A stretch of 64,000 nt of DNA from Bradyrhizobium sp. ISRA430 (GTDB lineage Bacteria; Pseudomonadota; Alphaproteobacteria; Rhizobiales; Xanthobacteraceae). Shown here piece by piece: positions 7,690 through 17,065 of the stretch. Location of the stretch: NCBI RefSeq assembly GCF_029909975.1, contig NZ_CP094516.1, positions 7,480,501 through 7,544,500 on the forward strand. Direction: 5' to 3'. Every line of letters starts with the position of its first letter. The first letter of the stretch is position 1. The position numbers and the translations under genes were made by a program. The notes beneath the pieces were generated by a model that was given only the letters and a program-made list of their open reading frames with translations, had not been told where the DNA came from and made no database searches.

Positions 7690-8330
7690 GGATGACATTG
7701 TCGCTTTGAAAGAGGCACTCGCGGTCGAGCGCGCGAAGTTTGGAGATCGCTGCCGAGCTCGCGGTCGCCCGCGAAAGCGTCGGAAGACGAAGCGCTGATG
7801 GCTCAGCAGAAGCTGCAGATCGCCAAGTTAAACCATCAGATCTAAGGGCAACCGTCGGAGCGTTCGGCGCGGCTGATCGAGCAGTTGGCATTGGCACTCG
7901 AAGGGCTGGAAGCCGACGCCACCGAGGACGAGCTGGCGGCGGAATAGGCCGCGGCCAAGACCGGCGAGGGTGCGGGAAGTTATCCGCAAGCGCGCCGAGC
8001 GCCCGACCTTCCCCGACCACCTCCCCGGGACCGGGTGGTCATCGACGGGCCGACCGCGTGTGAATGCTGCGGCAGCAATCGCCTTCGCGCGAGGACGTGA
8101 CGCGGACGCTGGAAGTGGTGCCGCGCCATTGGAAGGTGATCGAGACGTTCCGGGAGAAGTTCTCCTGCCGCGACTGCGAGAAGATCAGCCAGGCGGCGGC
8201 CCCGTTCCATGCCATCGCTCGGTTAGGCTGGCCCGAGCCTCCTGGTGATGATCATGTTCGAGAAGTTCGGTCAGCATCAGCGGCTCAACCGCACGTCATT
8301 CGGCTTGACTATCGCCGATCAACTGTTTGG
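7690..8330 (+). pseudogene. IS66-family transposase remnant (TnpC)
   Basis: Fragments in changing frames follow the order of an IS66 transposase: DPDDIVALKEALAVERAKF (N-terminus), QQKLQIAKLNHQI-stop-GQPSERSARLIEQLALALEGLE, CECCGSNRL with the paired cysteines, EDVTRTLEVVPRHWKVIETF and REKFSCRDCEKI, then LLVMIMFEKFGQHQRLN in another frame. Internal stops and at least three frameshifts are present and the catalytic DDE part is missing. It is inactive. Confidence 0.8.
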
Positions 8331-8439
8331 AAATCAAACAGTTGCTGGGGCGGACCGCCAATGAGCGATGACTCTAATTTGGCGTGTGAATTCGACGAGC
8401 CTCGACCTTAGCTTCGATCTCTGCTGCGAGTCAAAGTTT

Positions 8440-8880
8440 ACTAGGCGGCAGAGCTCGCCCTGTTGGGCGAGACAGATGCTGTGCTCCAGCATCTCGCGAC
8501 GCAATCGGCGGCACCATGACGGGTAAATTGTCGGTTGCTCAGTTGGTATCGAGCTGATTGCGGCTGCGCTCGCCAAAGCGGCTCATCGCTCTCGAGCACC
8601 CAAATCGTAGGTTAGATGCGGCCCGCACGCAAGTTTTAGAAGCGACGCGTGACCCCTCATTCGATGGAGATGCTCGCCTGCCTTTCAAGGGCACAGCAGG
8701 TATATTGAACTGTGCGCTATCAGAGAGGCGCGGATGCCAAGACGCGCGATCCCGATGCTAACGAAAACCATAGCGGACATTGCACTCGCCTGCGGTTTCA
8801 AGCACGAGAGCGTCGGACGCCAATGTTGCAGCGTTGCAAGGCGTGACCCCGGCCCGCAATCGGATCTACGCGGAGACAGA
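8440..8880 (+). pseudogene. AraC-family regulator pseudogene, paralogue of the gene at 27148
   Basis: The order of matches to the intact AraC gene at 27148-28038 is unmistakable though frames change. ALLGETDAVLQHLAT (intact PLLGEPDAVLQHLAT) is followed by MTGKLSVAQL (TITGRLPASQL), AKRLIA-like DNA, MEMLACLSRAQQVYL (LETLASLCGRSRVYF) and KTIADIALACGFKHE (KSIADIAFACGFTHQ). It ends with DNA matching the GVTPARF codons (ACCCCGGCCCG). Stops and frameshifts throughout make it non-functional. The 40-base element at 8908 follows it. Confidence 0.82.
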
Positions 8881-8907
8881 TCGGGACCGGGACTCGATCG
8901 GATATGA

Positions 8908-8947
8908 TTTTTTCAATTTCGTGCAGTTTCCAGTTGATTTCGTGCAG
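8908..8947 (+). repeat. 40-bp element with two TTTCGTGCAG sites 21 bp apart (copy 2)
   Basis: Starts with the same 19 bases as the copy at 3341 (TTTTTTCAATTTCGTGCAG) and repeats TTTCGTGCAG exactly 21 bases later (8917-8926 and 8938-8947). It lies about 490 bases upstream of the flavin hydroxylase gene and just after an AraC pseudogene. A half-match, TCTCGTGCAG, lies at 28048-28057 just after the intact AraC gene. Confidence 0.6.
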
Positions 8948-9432
8948 GCCGGAAGTCGGAGCCGTCGCTAACTTCCACCTACAAGAAATTGGGAGAAAAC
9001 GTCATGAGCATCGATGGCATGGCCATAGCGCCTGCGCGCCCCTCGCATTCGAGCCGTCTGAAACAAGGCTCGGCCACGTGTGCTTACTGCTCGCAACAAT
9101 AGCGCGGTGTTCGGTTCGGGAACGGCCGTGCCGCTCGACACGGATTTCCTGAATGGGAGGACATGGAGATGCGCGTCGGTGCGGGAGTCGTCCTGCTTTC
9201 AGATGTCGCTGGCGTCTCTATGCTCGTTGATGCGGTCAGTCGTCGCGAGGCGCAATGAAGTTCACCATGCTCGGACGATGCCGCGTCGGGACGCCTGGCT
9301 GATCCAACTTGGTGTCGACATCATGGATGCGTGCCGAGCCGATTATCTTTCGTACCGTCACCGATTGGGCCGGAGTGAGGGCCCACCGCGACTCGGAAAG
9401 CAGGGTGACCAAGCCACCAAACAGAGGACGAC
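8948..9432. other. Leader region of the flavin hydroxylase gene
   Basis: No firm gene. A 32-codon open frame starts at ATG 9004 behind GGGAGA and ends with a CxxC motif (CAYCSQQ). It could be a leader peptide or the start of a lost gene. The remainder is unassigned. Confidence 0.35.
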
Positions 9433-11235
9433 ATGAACACTTCAAGCAAACCTTTGATCGAGACTGACGTTCTCGTAGTCGGCAGTGGTCCGGCCGGTGC
9501 GACCTCAGCCGCGTTGCTTGGCATGTATGGCGTAAAGCACCTACTCGTGACTAAATTCGGATGGCTGGCTGATACGCCGCGCGCTCATATCACTAATCAG
9601 CGAGCGATGGAGGTCCTCCGTGAGCTGGGCGTCGAGCAGAAGGTCATCGCTCAGGGAACGCCACAGAATTTAATGGCTAACAATGTTTTCTGCGACAGCC
9701 TTGCCGGCGAGGAATTTGGCCGCCTCTATTCGTGGGGTAACCACCCGACGCGCCGCGCCGAATACGAGCTGGCGAGTCCCACCAGCATGTGTGATGTGCC
9801 GCAAAATCTTCTCGAGCCTATTCTGCTGGAAGCTGCCGGCCAGCGCGGAACTGCGATCAGATTCAATAGTGAATTCGTTGATCTGGTCCAGAATTCCGAT
9901 CACGTCACGGCGACGATCACCGATCGGCTATCTGGCGAGAGCTACCAGATCCGCGCCAAATATCTAATCGGCGCCGACGGCGCGCGTAGTCGTGTCGCCG
10001 AAGTTGTCGGCTTGCCGATGGAGGGTCAAATGGGACTCTCTGGCAGCATGAACATTGTGGCTCAAGTCGATTTGACCAAGTACGTAGCCCACCGTCCAAG
10101 TGTACTTTACTGGGTCCTGCAGCCTGGAGCGCGTATGGGCGTCGGGGCTGGCGTCGTGCGCATGGTACGTCCTTGGAACGAATGGCTGTTCATCTGGGGT
10201 TACGACATGGAACGAGGAGCCCCCAAGATCAGCACGGACGATGCAGTGCAAATCGTCCGTAACCTGGTCGGTGATGAGAGCTTGGAAGTCACCATTCGCT
10301 CGACCTCGACCTGGACAGTAAACGAAATGTACGCCAGCAACTACGCGGCGGGACGGGTCTTCTGCATGGGTGATGCTGTGCACCGCCATCCGCCGACTAA
10401 TGGGCTCGGTTCCAATACCTCGATCCAGGACGCCTACAATCTGTGCTGGAAGCTGAAGCTAGTGCTCGAGAACCGGGCATCGCCCACGTTGCTCGATACG
10501 TACTCCGCTGAGCGGCAGCCCGTGGGTAGGCAAGTCGTCAAGCGCGCCAATAAGAGCATCAGGGATACAGGGCTGATTTTCGAGGCGCTCGGTCTTCTAT
10601 CATCTTCTGATCCCTTGAAGGCGCGAGAGACTATAGAGGCGCGCAAGGCGCCGACGCCAGAAGGCAAGAATCGACGGCGCAGCATCTACCAGGCGATTGC
10701 GAACAAGAGTTATGAGTTCAATTGCCACGGCGTCGAGATGAACCAGCGCTATGCTTCGTCAGCCATAGTATCAGATGCTTCGCCTGAGCCGCCATTCCTA
10801 CGCGACCATGAACTTCACTACCATCCCACGACTTGGCCGGGCGCACACCTTCCGCATGCGTGGGTCGAACAGCGAGGCAAGCGGAAGTCTACACTGGACC
10901 TTGCAGGCAAGGGCCGCTTCACGCTGCTAACTGGTATCGGCGGCGGGTGCTGGAAGGATGCAGCGGTCGCCGTCGAAGCGGCTTACGGACTAGAAGTCGA
11001 TGTGGTCAGCATCGGTCCCGCAGGGTGCGATGCGCTCGATATCTATGCAGACTGGTACCGATTGAGTGAAGTCGATGAAGACGGTTGCGTCGTGGTCCGG
11101 CCCGACCTGTACGTGGCGTGGCGGGCAAAAGAAGCGATTCCGAATGCGTCTGACGTGCTGGTCGAGGTGTTCGGGAGGGTGCTCGGCCGGCGAACAGAAG
11201 TCACTGATGGGCCAGAGGCCGTCGGAATCGCTTGA
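9433..11235 (+). CDS. FAD-dependent aromatic hydroxylase (TfdB/class A flavoprotein type)
   Basis: Spans 600 residues, the usual length of 2,4-dichlorophenol 6-monooxygenase-like class A flavoprotein hydroxylases, which use NAD(P)H and O2 to hydroxylate a phenol ortho to its OH. Visible motifs: FAD-binding GxGxxG at Gly17-Gly22; PRAHITNQRAMEVLRELG near 53-70; the DG motif (IGADGARSR) near 182; and the GD motif (MGDAVHRHPPTNGLGSN) near 313. A thioredoxin-like C-terminal domain follows. ATG 9433 has AGAGGA upstream. The resemblance to TfdB is remembered and strong, but the substrate need not be chlorinated. Adjacent ring-cleavage and hydrolase genes suggest an A-ring or phenol hydroxylase. Confidence 0.9.
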   Translation: MNTSSKPLIETDVLVVGSGPAGATSAALLGMYGVKHLLVTKFGWLADTPRAHITNQRAMEVLRELGVEQKVIAQGTPQNLMANNVFCDSLAGEEFGRLYSWGNHPTRRAEYELASPTSMCDVPQNLLEPILLEAAGQRGTAIRFNSEFVDLVQNSDHVTATITDRLSGESYQIRAKYLIGADGARSRVAEVVGLPMEGQMGLSGSMNIVAQVDLTKYVAHRPSVLYWVLQPGARMGVGAGVVRMVRPWNEWLFIWGYDMERGAPKISTDDAVQIVRNLVGDESLEVTIRSTSTWTVNEMYASNYAAGRVFCMGDAVHRHPPTNGLGSNTSIQDAYNLCWKLKLVLENRASPTLLDTYSAERQPVGRQVVKRANKSIRDTGLIFEALGLLSSSDPLKARETIEARKAPTPEGKNRRRSIYQAIANKSYEFNCHGVEMNQRYASSAIVSDASPEPPFLRDHELHYHPTTWPGAHLPHAWVEQRGKRKSTLDLAGKGRFTLLTGIGGGCWKDAAVAVEAAYGLEVDVVSIGPAGCDALDIYADWYRLSEVDEDGCVVVRPDLYVAWRAKEAIPNASDVLVEVFGRVLGRRTEVTDGPEAVGIA

Positions 11236-11405
11236 GCACAGGGTAGGACTCTACGGATCATCCATCCACGCCATTCGAAAATCAGGGCAGAGGCAAGATG
11301 CCTAAGCCGCCGAATTGCGGTCCAGGAGTCCATTTTCATGATGAAAGACGTTCACACGTGTCAACAGATGTGGCGCCGCCGCAGCGGCGACAGGGAGGAT
11401 CGATC

Positions 11406-12743
11406 ATGAACAAAGACAGAGGAAATGCCGCAAACGGACGCAAAGTACCGCGTCCGAATCGACGCCGAGTTTTGCAGGGTCTTGTCGGCACAGCCATCGG
11501 CGGGACATTGACTGGGTTCAGCTCAGCAGTTCAAGCCGCAAAGCCCATCAAAATCGGCTACGTCTCACCTAAGAGTGGACCATTAGCCGGATTTGCGGAA
11601 GCCGATGAGTTCGTACTTACAGAATTCCGAAAGTCGCTCAAGGACGGCATCAAGGTCGGCTCACAAACACGTCAAATCGAGATCGTCGTCAAGGATAGCC
11701 AGTCTAATCCAAACCGCGCTGCGGAAATGGCCAAAGAGTTGATAACCCGTGACGACGTTTCTCTCATGGTGGTCGGGGCTACGCCAGAAACCGTAAACCC
11801 CGTTGCGACGCAATGCGAGCTAGAGCAGATCCCCTGCATCTCAAGCCTCGCGCCTTGGCAGACCAATTTCATTGGTCGCCAGGCGAATCCAGCAGACCCG
11901 AAGAGCTGGAAGCCGTTCGACTACACGTATCACTACTTCTGGGGCCTCGAGGACGTCATCGACGTATTTACGGGGATGTGGAGCCAAGTCTCGACGAACA
12001 AGATGGTGGGGGCGCTCTTTCCGAATGATGCCGACGGCAATGCATGGGGTGACCCAAAGATCGGTTTCCCGCCGGTGCTCGCCAAACAGGGGTACAAGTT
12101 CACCGATTCCGGTCGCTTTCAGAATCTCACGGATGATTTCAGTTCACAGATTGCGGCTTTTCGCAATGCAGACGTGGAAATCGTCACCGGCGTAATTATC
12201 CCACCGGATTTCACCACCTTCTGGAACCAGGCGCGTCAAAAGAGCTTCAAACCGAAGGTCGTATCCGTCGCTAAGGCGCTCCTGTTCCCGACTGCGGTAC
12301 AGGCACTGGGTAAGAGTGGCAACAACATCTCTACCGAAGTTTGGTGGACGCCAACGCACCCCTACAAATCCAGCTTGAACGGCACAAGCGCGGCAGAGCT
12401 TGCGAGAGGCTACGAACAGGCTTCGGGCAAGCAGTGGACCCAGTTCATAGGCTTCGTGCACTCGCTTTTTGAGGTAGCCGTAGACGCGATCAAGAGATCC
12501 GATGATTCGGGCGACGGCGCAGCGATTTCAAAAGCGATCGGCGCGACTAAGCTCGATACGATCGTTGGTCGGATCGAGTTCGGATCCGACAGAGTGCCGT
12601 CGTTCGCTGCCAAGAACATCGCCAAGACACCACTGGTCGGTGGCCAGTGGCGCCTTAAGGGCGATAAGTACGACATGGTCATTACCGAGAACAGACACGC
12701 GTCTCAGATACCGCTCGGTGGCGAAATGCAAGCTCTTAGCTGA
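11406..12743 (+). CDS. Liv-type ABC transporter substrate-binding protein
   Basis: Periplasmic type 1 binding protein of 445 residues with a twin-arginine-like signal (NRRRVLQGLVG near residues 19-29, then a hydrophobic stretch ending AVQAAKP). The mature part begins IKIGYVSPKSGPLAGF, typical of the branched-chain amino acid (LivJ/LivK) family, many members of which bind aromatic acids instead. The start is ATG 11406 with GGGAGG at about 11393-11398; the frame opens earlier. It is the first gene of a five-gene importer (11406-16147) lying between the hydroxylase and the ring-cleavage genes, so the ligand is probably the aromatic substrate. Confidence 0.9.
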   Translation: MNKDRGNAANGRKVPRPNRRRVLQGLVGTAIGGTLTGFSSAVQAAKPIKIGYVSPKSGPLAGFAEADEFVLTEFRKSLKDGIKVGSQTRQIEIVVKDSQSNPNRAAEMAKELITRDDVSLMVVGATPETVNPVATQCELEQIPCISSLAPWQTNFIGRQANPADPKSWKPFDYTYHYFWGLEDVIDVFTGMWSQVSTNKMVGALFPNDADGNAWGDPKIGFPPVLAKQGYKFTDSGRFQNLTDDFSSQIAAFRNADVEIVTGVIIPPDFTTFWNQARQKSFKPKVVSVAKALLFPTAVQALGKSGNNISTEVWWTPTHPYKSSLNGTSAAELARGYEQASGKQWTQFIGFVHSLFEVAVDAIKRSDDSGDGAAISKAIGATKLDTIVGRIEFGSDRVPSFAAKNIAKTPLVGGQWRLKGDKYDMVITENRHASQIPLGGEMQALS

Positions 12744-12767
12744 GAGCCGGCTCGTTCGGGAATATTC

Positions 12768-13481
12768 ATGCTTGAACTCAACACCGTCTCCAAACGGTTC
12801 GGGGCAATCGTGGTCGCCGATAACATCGATTTGCGAATCTCCGAGGGCGACGCGCTGGGCGTGATCGGTCCCAACGGCGCGGGCAAGTCGACCCTATTTA
12901 ACCTCGTCACCGGAATGGTGCGGCCGGATTCAGGTCGCATTATTCTCGACGGTAACGAGATTACACATCTTTCGCCCCAGGATCGCTGTCGCGTCGGCAT
13001 CGGACGATCGTTCCAGATCCCACAGCCTTTCGACCATCTCTCGGTGTTTGAGAATCTTTCGGTCGCCGCATTGTTCGGCGCCAACATGCCTGAAGCCGCG
13101 GCCGTTCAGCATTGTGGGCGGATCCTTGTCCTAACGGGCCTCGAAGGCAAGGCAAATCGTTTGGCCGGTGCCTTGCCGCTCCTCGATCGCAAGCGATTGG
13201 AGTTGGCTCGGGCGCTCGCCACGCACCCGCGCGTGTTGTTACTGGATGAAATTGGTGGCGGCCTCACGGACGCCGAGTGTCACGAGCTGGTCGAGACGAT
13301 ACGCACAATCCATCAACAAGGTGTCACCATCATTTGGATCGAGCACGTGGTCCATGCACTAGTTGCCGTAGTGCAGCGCCTCGTCGTGCTGAACTTCGGT
13401 AAAATTGTCGCGCTTGGCCATCCATCTGAGGTGATGCGCTCTCGAGAGGTTCACGCCATTTATATGGGAGTACCTGCATGA
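12768..13481 (+). CDS. ABC transporter ATP-binding protein, LivG type
   Basis: A 237-residue ATPase. Walker A is GPNGAGKST near residue 35, Walker B is VLLLDE near 158, and the H-loop is IEHVVHAL near 194. The signature region reads LPLLDRKRLELARAL instead of a canonical LSGGQ, as is common in LivG-type subunits. It energises the importer whose binding protein precedes it by 24 bases. It overlaps the next ATPase gene by four bases (ATGA), showing translational coupling. Confidence 0.92.
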   Translation: MLELNTVSKRFGAIVVADNIDLRISEGDALGVIGPNGAGKSTLFNLVTGMVRPDSGRIILDGNEITHLSPQDRCRVGIGRSFQIPQPFDHLSVFENLSVAALFGANMPEAAAVQHCGRILVLTGLEGKANRLAGALPLLDRKRLELARALATHPRVLLLDEIGGGLTDAECHELVETIRTIHQQGVTIIWIEHVVHALVAVVQRLVVLNFGKIVALGHPSEVMRSREVHAIYMGVPA

Positions 13482-14182
13482 GCGCGCTCGTCACAGCCGC
13501 AGCGCTCGATGCATTTTACGGCGATTTTCAGGCGCTGTTCGGTGTCGATTTTGAAGTGCGTAAGGGCGAAGCTGTTGCGGTGATCGGGGCCAATGGCGCA
13601 GGCAAGTCGACGTTGTTGAAATCAATGGCTGGTCTGGTGCGCAACCGTCCCGATACCATCCATTTCGTCGGCCGCGCCATCGGCGACAGCTCTGCAGCCA
13701 GTGTCGTCAGACTTGGGCTCGCGTTGGTACCAGAGGGGCGGCATCTGTTTCCCTCGCTCTCCGTCGAAGAGAATTTACTGATCGGGGCCTATGGCGGCGA
13801 GCGGACGACCCCCTGGAATGTGGAAGCAGTCTACAAGATGTTTCCAGTCTTGCACGAACGCCGCCGCAGTGCCGTGACCGTTCTCTCCGGCGGCCAGCAG
13901 CAGATGGTCGCAATAGGCCGCGCGCTAATGTCAAATCCGTCCGTTCTGTTATGCGACGAGATCAGCCTTGGGCTCGCTCCCATAGTCGTCGAGCATATCT
14001 ACCGAATGCTGCCGAAGATTCGCGAAAGCGGCACCGCAGTTGTGGTGGTTGAGCAGGACGTCGCCCGCGCCCTACGTTCTACGGACCGGTTCTACTGCCT
14101 ACAAGAGGGTCGGGTGACGCTACAAGGCCGATCATCCCAAACAGACAACGACGCGATCCGGGCAGCCTACTTCGGGATGTGA
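13478..14182 (+). CDS. ABC transporter ATP-binding protein, LivF type
   Basis: Encodes a 234-residue ATPase with Walker A GANGAGKST near residue 37, signature LSGGQQQM near 137 and Walker B VLLCDE near 156 (LLCDEISLGLAP). It is the second nucleotide-binding subunit of the Liv-type importer. The start overlaps the stop of the LivG-type gene by four bases, and the LivH-type gene follows within eight bases. Confidence 0.92.
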   Translation: MSALVTAAALDAFYGDFQALFGVDFEVRKGEAVAVIGANGAGKSTLLKSMAGLVRNRPDTIHFVGRAIGDSSAASVVRLGLALVPEGRHLFPSLSVEENLLIGAYGGERTTPWNVEAVYKMFPVLHERRRSAVTVLSGGQQQMVAIGRALMSNPSVLLCDEISLGLAPIVVEHIYRMLPKIRESGTAVVVVEQDVARALRSTDRFYCLQEGRVTLQGRSSQTDNDAIRAAYFGM

Positions 14183-14189
14183 GGTGAAG

Positions 14190-15056
14190 ATGAACGGCAT
14201 TGAGACGATCATCGAAGGCGTACTCCTCGGCGGCGTCTATGCACTGTTTGCGCTTGGATTGTCGTTGATGTTCGGAATCATGCGACTGGTAAACCTCGCC
14301 CACGGCGATCTGATTGTACTTGCCGCCTATCTCATGCTGGCCCTAACCAATGCGCTCGGTTTGCCTTTGATCTTAGCCGCTTCTCTCATCATTATCGTAA
14401 TGTTCGCTGTTGGCTTCCTTCTGCAGCGCCTTGTGCTGGAGCGCGTGCTCGGGGACGATATACTTCCGCCGCTGCTGGTCTCGTTCGGTCTCTCCATAAT
14501 CATTCAGAATGGGCTGCTGCTCGCCTACGGCGCTGATAGCCATCGGCTTCAGGGAGGCGCGTTCGAATCCGCTTCGATTGCTTTGGGGCCGGACCTGAAT
14601 ATCGGTCTCGCGCCACTCACAGCTCTCTTCAGCGCAATTGCCGCGGTCGCGCTCTTGGAATTGATCTTCTATCGCACGTCGCTTGGCCGAGCGTTTCGTG
14701 CGACCGCCGACAATCCAATAGTCGCTCAACTAATGGGCATTGACGAGCGTACGGTATACGCCGTCGCCGTCGGCTTATCCTTGTCGATTTCCGTCATCGC
14801 CGCCGTGACCTTTGGTATCCGCGCGAATTTCGATCCGTCGATCGGTCCAGCACGACTTCTATATGCGTTTGAGTCGGTCATCATCGGCGGTCTTGGCAGT
14901 CTATGGGGTACGCTCGCGGGCGGCATTGTACTCGGCCTTGCACAGGCTATCGGGGCACGCATCAATCCGGAATGGCAGATTCTGGCAGGGCATTTGGCGT
15001 TCCTCGCGGTTCTGGTAATGCGCCCGCGGGGACTTTTTCCGTCGAGGCGGCAATGA
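14190..15056 (+). CDS. ABC transporter permease, LivH type
   Basis: A 288-residue inner-membrane permease with about eight hydrophobic segments. The LivH landmarks are EGVLLGGVYALFALGLSLMF at the N-terminus and RLVNLAHGDL just after. The start is taken as ATG 14190 because GAGGTG lies just upstream; an in-frame GTG at 14184 would add two residues. It ends overlapping the LivM-type start by four bases. Confidence 0.9.
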   Translation: MNGIETIIEGVLLGGVYALFALGLSLMFGIMRLVNLAHGDLIVLAAYLMLALTNALGLPLILAASLIIIVMFAVGFLLQRLVLERVLGDDILPPLLVSFGLSIIIQNGLLLAYGADSHRLQGGAFESASIALGPDLNIGLAPLTALFSAIAAVALLELIFYRTSLGRAFRATADNPIVAQLMGIDERTVYAVAVGLSLSISVIAAVTFGIRANFDPSIGPARLLYAFESVIIGGLGSLWGTLAGGIVLGLAQAIGARINPEWQILAGHLAFLAVLVMRPRGLFPSRRQ

Positions 15057-16147
15057 CTCTTGCAAGCGTTCAAGCTCCAGCTATGTCCGAAGGGACTATG
15101 ACTTGTTCTCCTGTGTGGCGTGTTCAGGTCGGCACTCGGCAATCTACGATGGCCGCAATCCTTGCTGTCGTCCTCCTGGTCGCGCTTTGCGCATTGCCAG
15201 CAATTGCACCGCGAAATCTGATCCAGGATCTGATCTTCGTCTTCACAGTACTTTCGCTCGCGCAATTGTGGAATTTGTTGGCCGGTTGGGGCGGATTGGT
15301 TTCAGTGGGTCAGCAGGCATTTGTCGGTGTGGGCGCTTACTCATTGTTTGGCGCGATCCTGATCGTGGGAATGGATCCGTTGACCGCGGTGATCCTCTCT
15401 GGGGCTATCGCAGCCGTATTGGCCGCGATATTGGGGCCGTTGCTGTTTCGTCTCGAAGGACCGTACTTCGCAATCGGCAGCTGGGTGGCGGCGGAGGCTC
15501 TCCGCCTTGTCTGTGCTCAGTTTAAGCTCCTTGGAGGAGGTACCGGCATCTCGATCGCGCCGAACGAACTGTCGCAGATGATCGGATTGAAGACGGTTCA
15601 ATTCCTGTTTGGCTTGCGCCCCGCAGCTGCACGGGACGTGCTGATGTATTGGTCTGCTCTTCTACTCGCCATCGGGATAACGGTAGGCATCTATTTCTTT
15701 GTACGTTCTCCCATGGGGCTTGCGCTCGCGGCCAGTCGAGACAATGCCGCAGCAGCACGCAGCGTCGGTGTCCGTACCGGCCGCATCCGCTATTTTCTCT
15801 GGATTGCTATTGCGTTTGCCACCGGCATGGTCGGAGCGCTTGTTTATTTGCAGAAGGCGCGACTCTCGCCTGATGCCGCCTTCAGCGTCACGGATTGGAC
15901 GGCCTACGTGATTTTCGTCGTGGTGATCGGCGGGGTGCGTACGATCGAGGGCCCGATACTTGGCGTTCTGATCCTGTGGGCGCTCACCTTCTACCTGTCG
16001 CAGTTCGGCAGCCTCTATTTGGTTATCCTCGGCGGACTCGCCGTCTTTACCATGCTGTTTATGCCGAGAGGCGTATGGGGAGAGATTACCCAACGTTACC
16101 AGGTGCGCTTGCTCCCGACGCAGCGGGTGTTGCAACGGTTAACGTGA
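15053..16147 (+). CDS. ABC transporter permease, LivM type
   Basis: A 364-residue permease, partner of the LivH-type protein. It has about ten hydrophobic stretches and the LivM hallmark LLAGWGGLVSVGQQAFVGVG near residue 83, as well as PYFAIGSWVAAEALRL. The start is ATG 15053, inside the stop of the previous gene (ATGA) and preceded by GAGGCGG. The FAH-family gene follows after 30 bases, linking import and catabolism in one probable transcript. Confidence 0.9.
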   Translation: MTLASVQAPAMSEGTMTCSPVWRVQVGTRQSTMAAILAVVLLVALCALPAIAPRNLIQDLIFVFTVLSLAQLWNLLAGWGGLVSVGQQAFVGVGAYSLFGAILIVGMDPLTAVILSGAIAAVLAAILGPLLFRLEGPYFAIGSWVAAEALRLVCAQFKLLGGGTGISIAPNELSQMIGLKTVQFLFGLRPAAARDVLMYWSALLLAIGITVGIYFFVRSPMGLALAASRDNAAAARSVGVRTGRIRYFLWIAIAFATGMVGALVYLQKARLSPDAAFSVTDWTAYVIFVVVIGGVRTIEGPILGVLILWALTFYLSQFGSLYLVILGGLAVFTMLFMPRGVWGEITQRYQVRLLPTQRVLQRLT

Positions 16148-16177
16148 TTGATCTCGAGACAAACCGGAGACAAAACG

Positions 16178-17044
16178 ATGCGCTTCGTGTCAGTTGCTTT
16201 GAATGGACGGCGAGGCCTGGCTGTGGACGCCGGCGCCGGAAGATTTGTCGGACGTTACTCCGGCGACCCTGAATATCCGGGCGACCTCAACAAGCTGATC
16301 GAAGCAGGTCATGCGTGCTTATCAGCGGGCTTTAACCGACTGCTCAATGGCCCTGCGATCGACATGTCGTTGGTCCGGCACCTCCCGCCGATCGGAAACC
16401 CAGGAAAGATCATTTGCGTCGGGCTGAACTATCTCGACCATACCAGCGAGAGCGGCTTCGATCAGCCGGACTATCCAGCCTTATTCACACGTGTGAATTC
16501 GAGTCTCATCGCCCACGGTGACCCGATCGTGCGTCCATCTGCCTCGGAGCAACTGGATTACGAGGGAGAGCTTGTTGCAATCATCGGCCGATACGGCCGT
16601 CATATCCCGCAGCGAGAGGCGCTCGACTATGTCGCCGGGTACTCGATATTCAATGACGCGTCGATCCGCGACTACCAAAACAAAACGCCGCAATGGACGA
16701 TCGGTAAGAATTTCGACAGTACTGGCGCATTCGGCCCCATTTTCGTAACTGCGGACGAACTGCCGCCCGGTTGCTCAGGACTAAAACTGGAAACGCGCCT
16801 CAATGGAGCGATCGTTCAGAGTGCAGCAATCGACTCGATGGTATTTGACGTCGCAACCCAGATATCAATCATCAGCGAAGCGATGACGCTGGAGCCGGGA
16901 GATTTGATTGTCACAGGAACCCCTTCCGGCGTCGGAGTGGCGCGCAAGCCGCCGTTGTGGATGAAACCAGGCGACATCTGCGAAGTCGAAATCGAAAAAA
17001 TCGGCGTATTGCGAAATCCCGTCGCCGAGGAAGCCGGCCGGTAG
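16178..17044 (+). CDS. Fumarylacetoacetate hydrolase-family protein
   Basis: A 288-residue FAH-family enzyme, predicted to hydrolyse a C-C bond of, or isomerise/decarboxylate, a ring-fission product. VGLNYLDHTSESG lies near residue 80, the metal-binding E-x-E is Glu129/Glu131 (LDYEGELVAIIGR), and TGTPSGVGVARKPPLWMKPG closes the active site near 246-265. ATG 16178 has GGAG at about 16166; upstream codons lack a start signal. It is followed after 21 bases by the VOC dioxygenase, so its likely substrate is that enzyme's ring-opened product. Confidence 0.9.
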   Translation: MRFVSVALNGRRGLAVDAGAGRFVGRYSGDPEYPGDLNKLIEAGHACLSAGFNRLLNGPAIDMSLVRHLPPIGNPGKIICVGLNYLDHTSESGFDQPDYPALFTRVNSSLIAHGDPIVRPSASEQLDYEGELVAIIGRYGRHIPQREALDYVAGYSIFNDASIRDYQNKTPQWTIGKNFDSTGAFGPIFVTADELPPGCSGLKLETRLNGAIVQSAAIDSMVFDVATQISIISEAMTLEPGDLIVTGTPSGVGVARKPPLWMKPGDICEVEIEKIGVLRNPVAEEAGR

Positions 17045-17065
17045 CAAATACGGCAGTGAGGAAAC

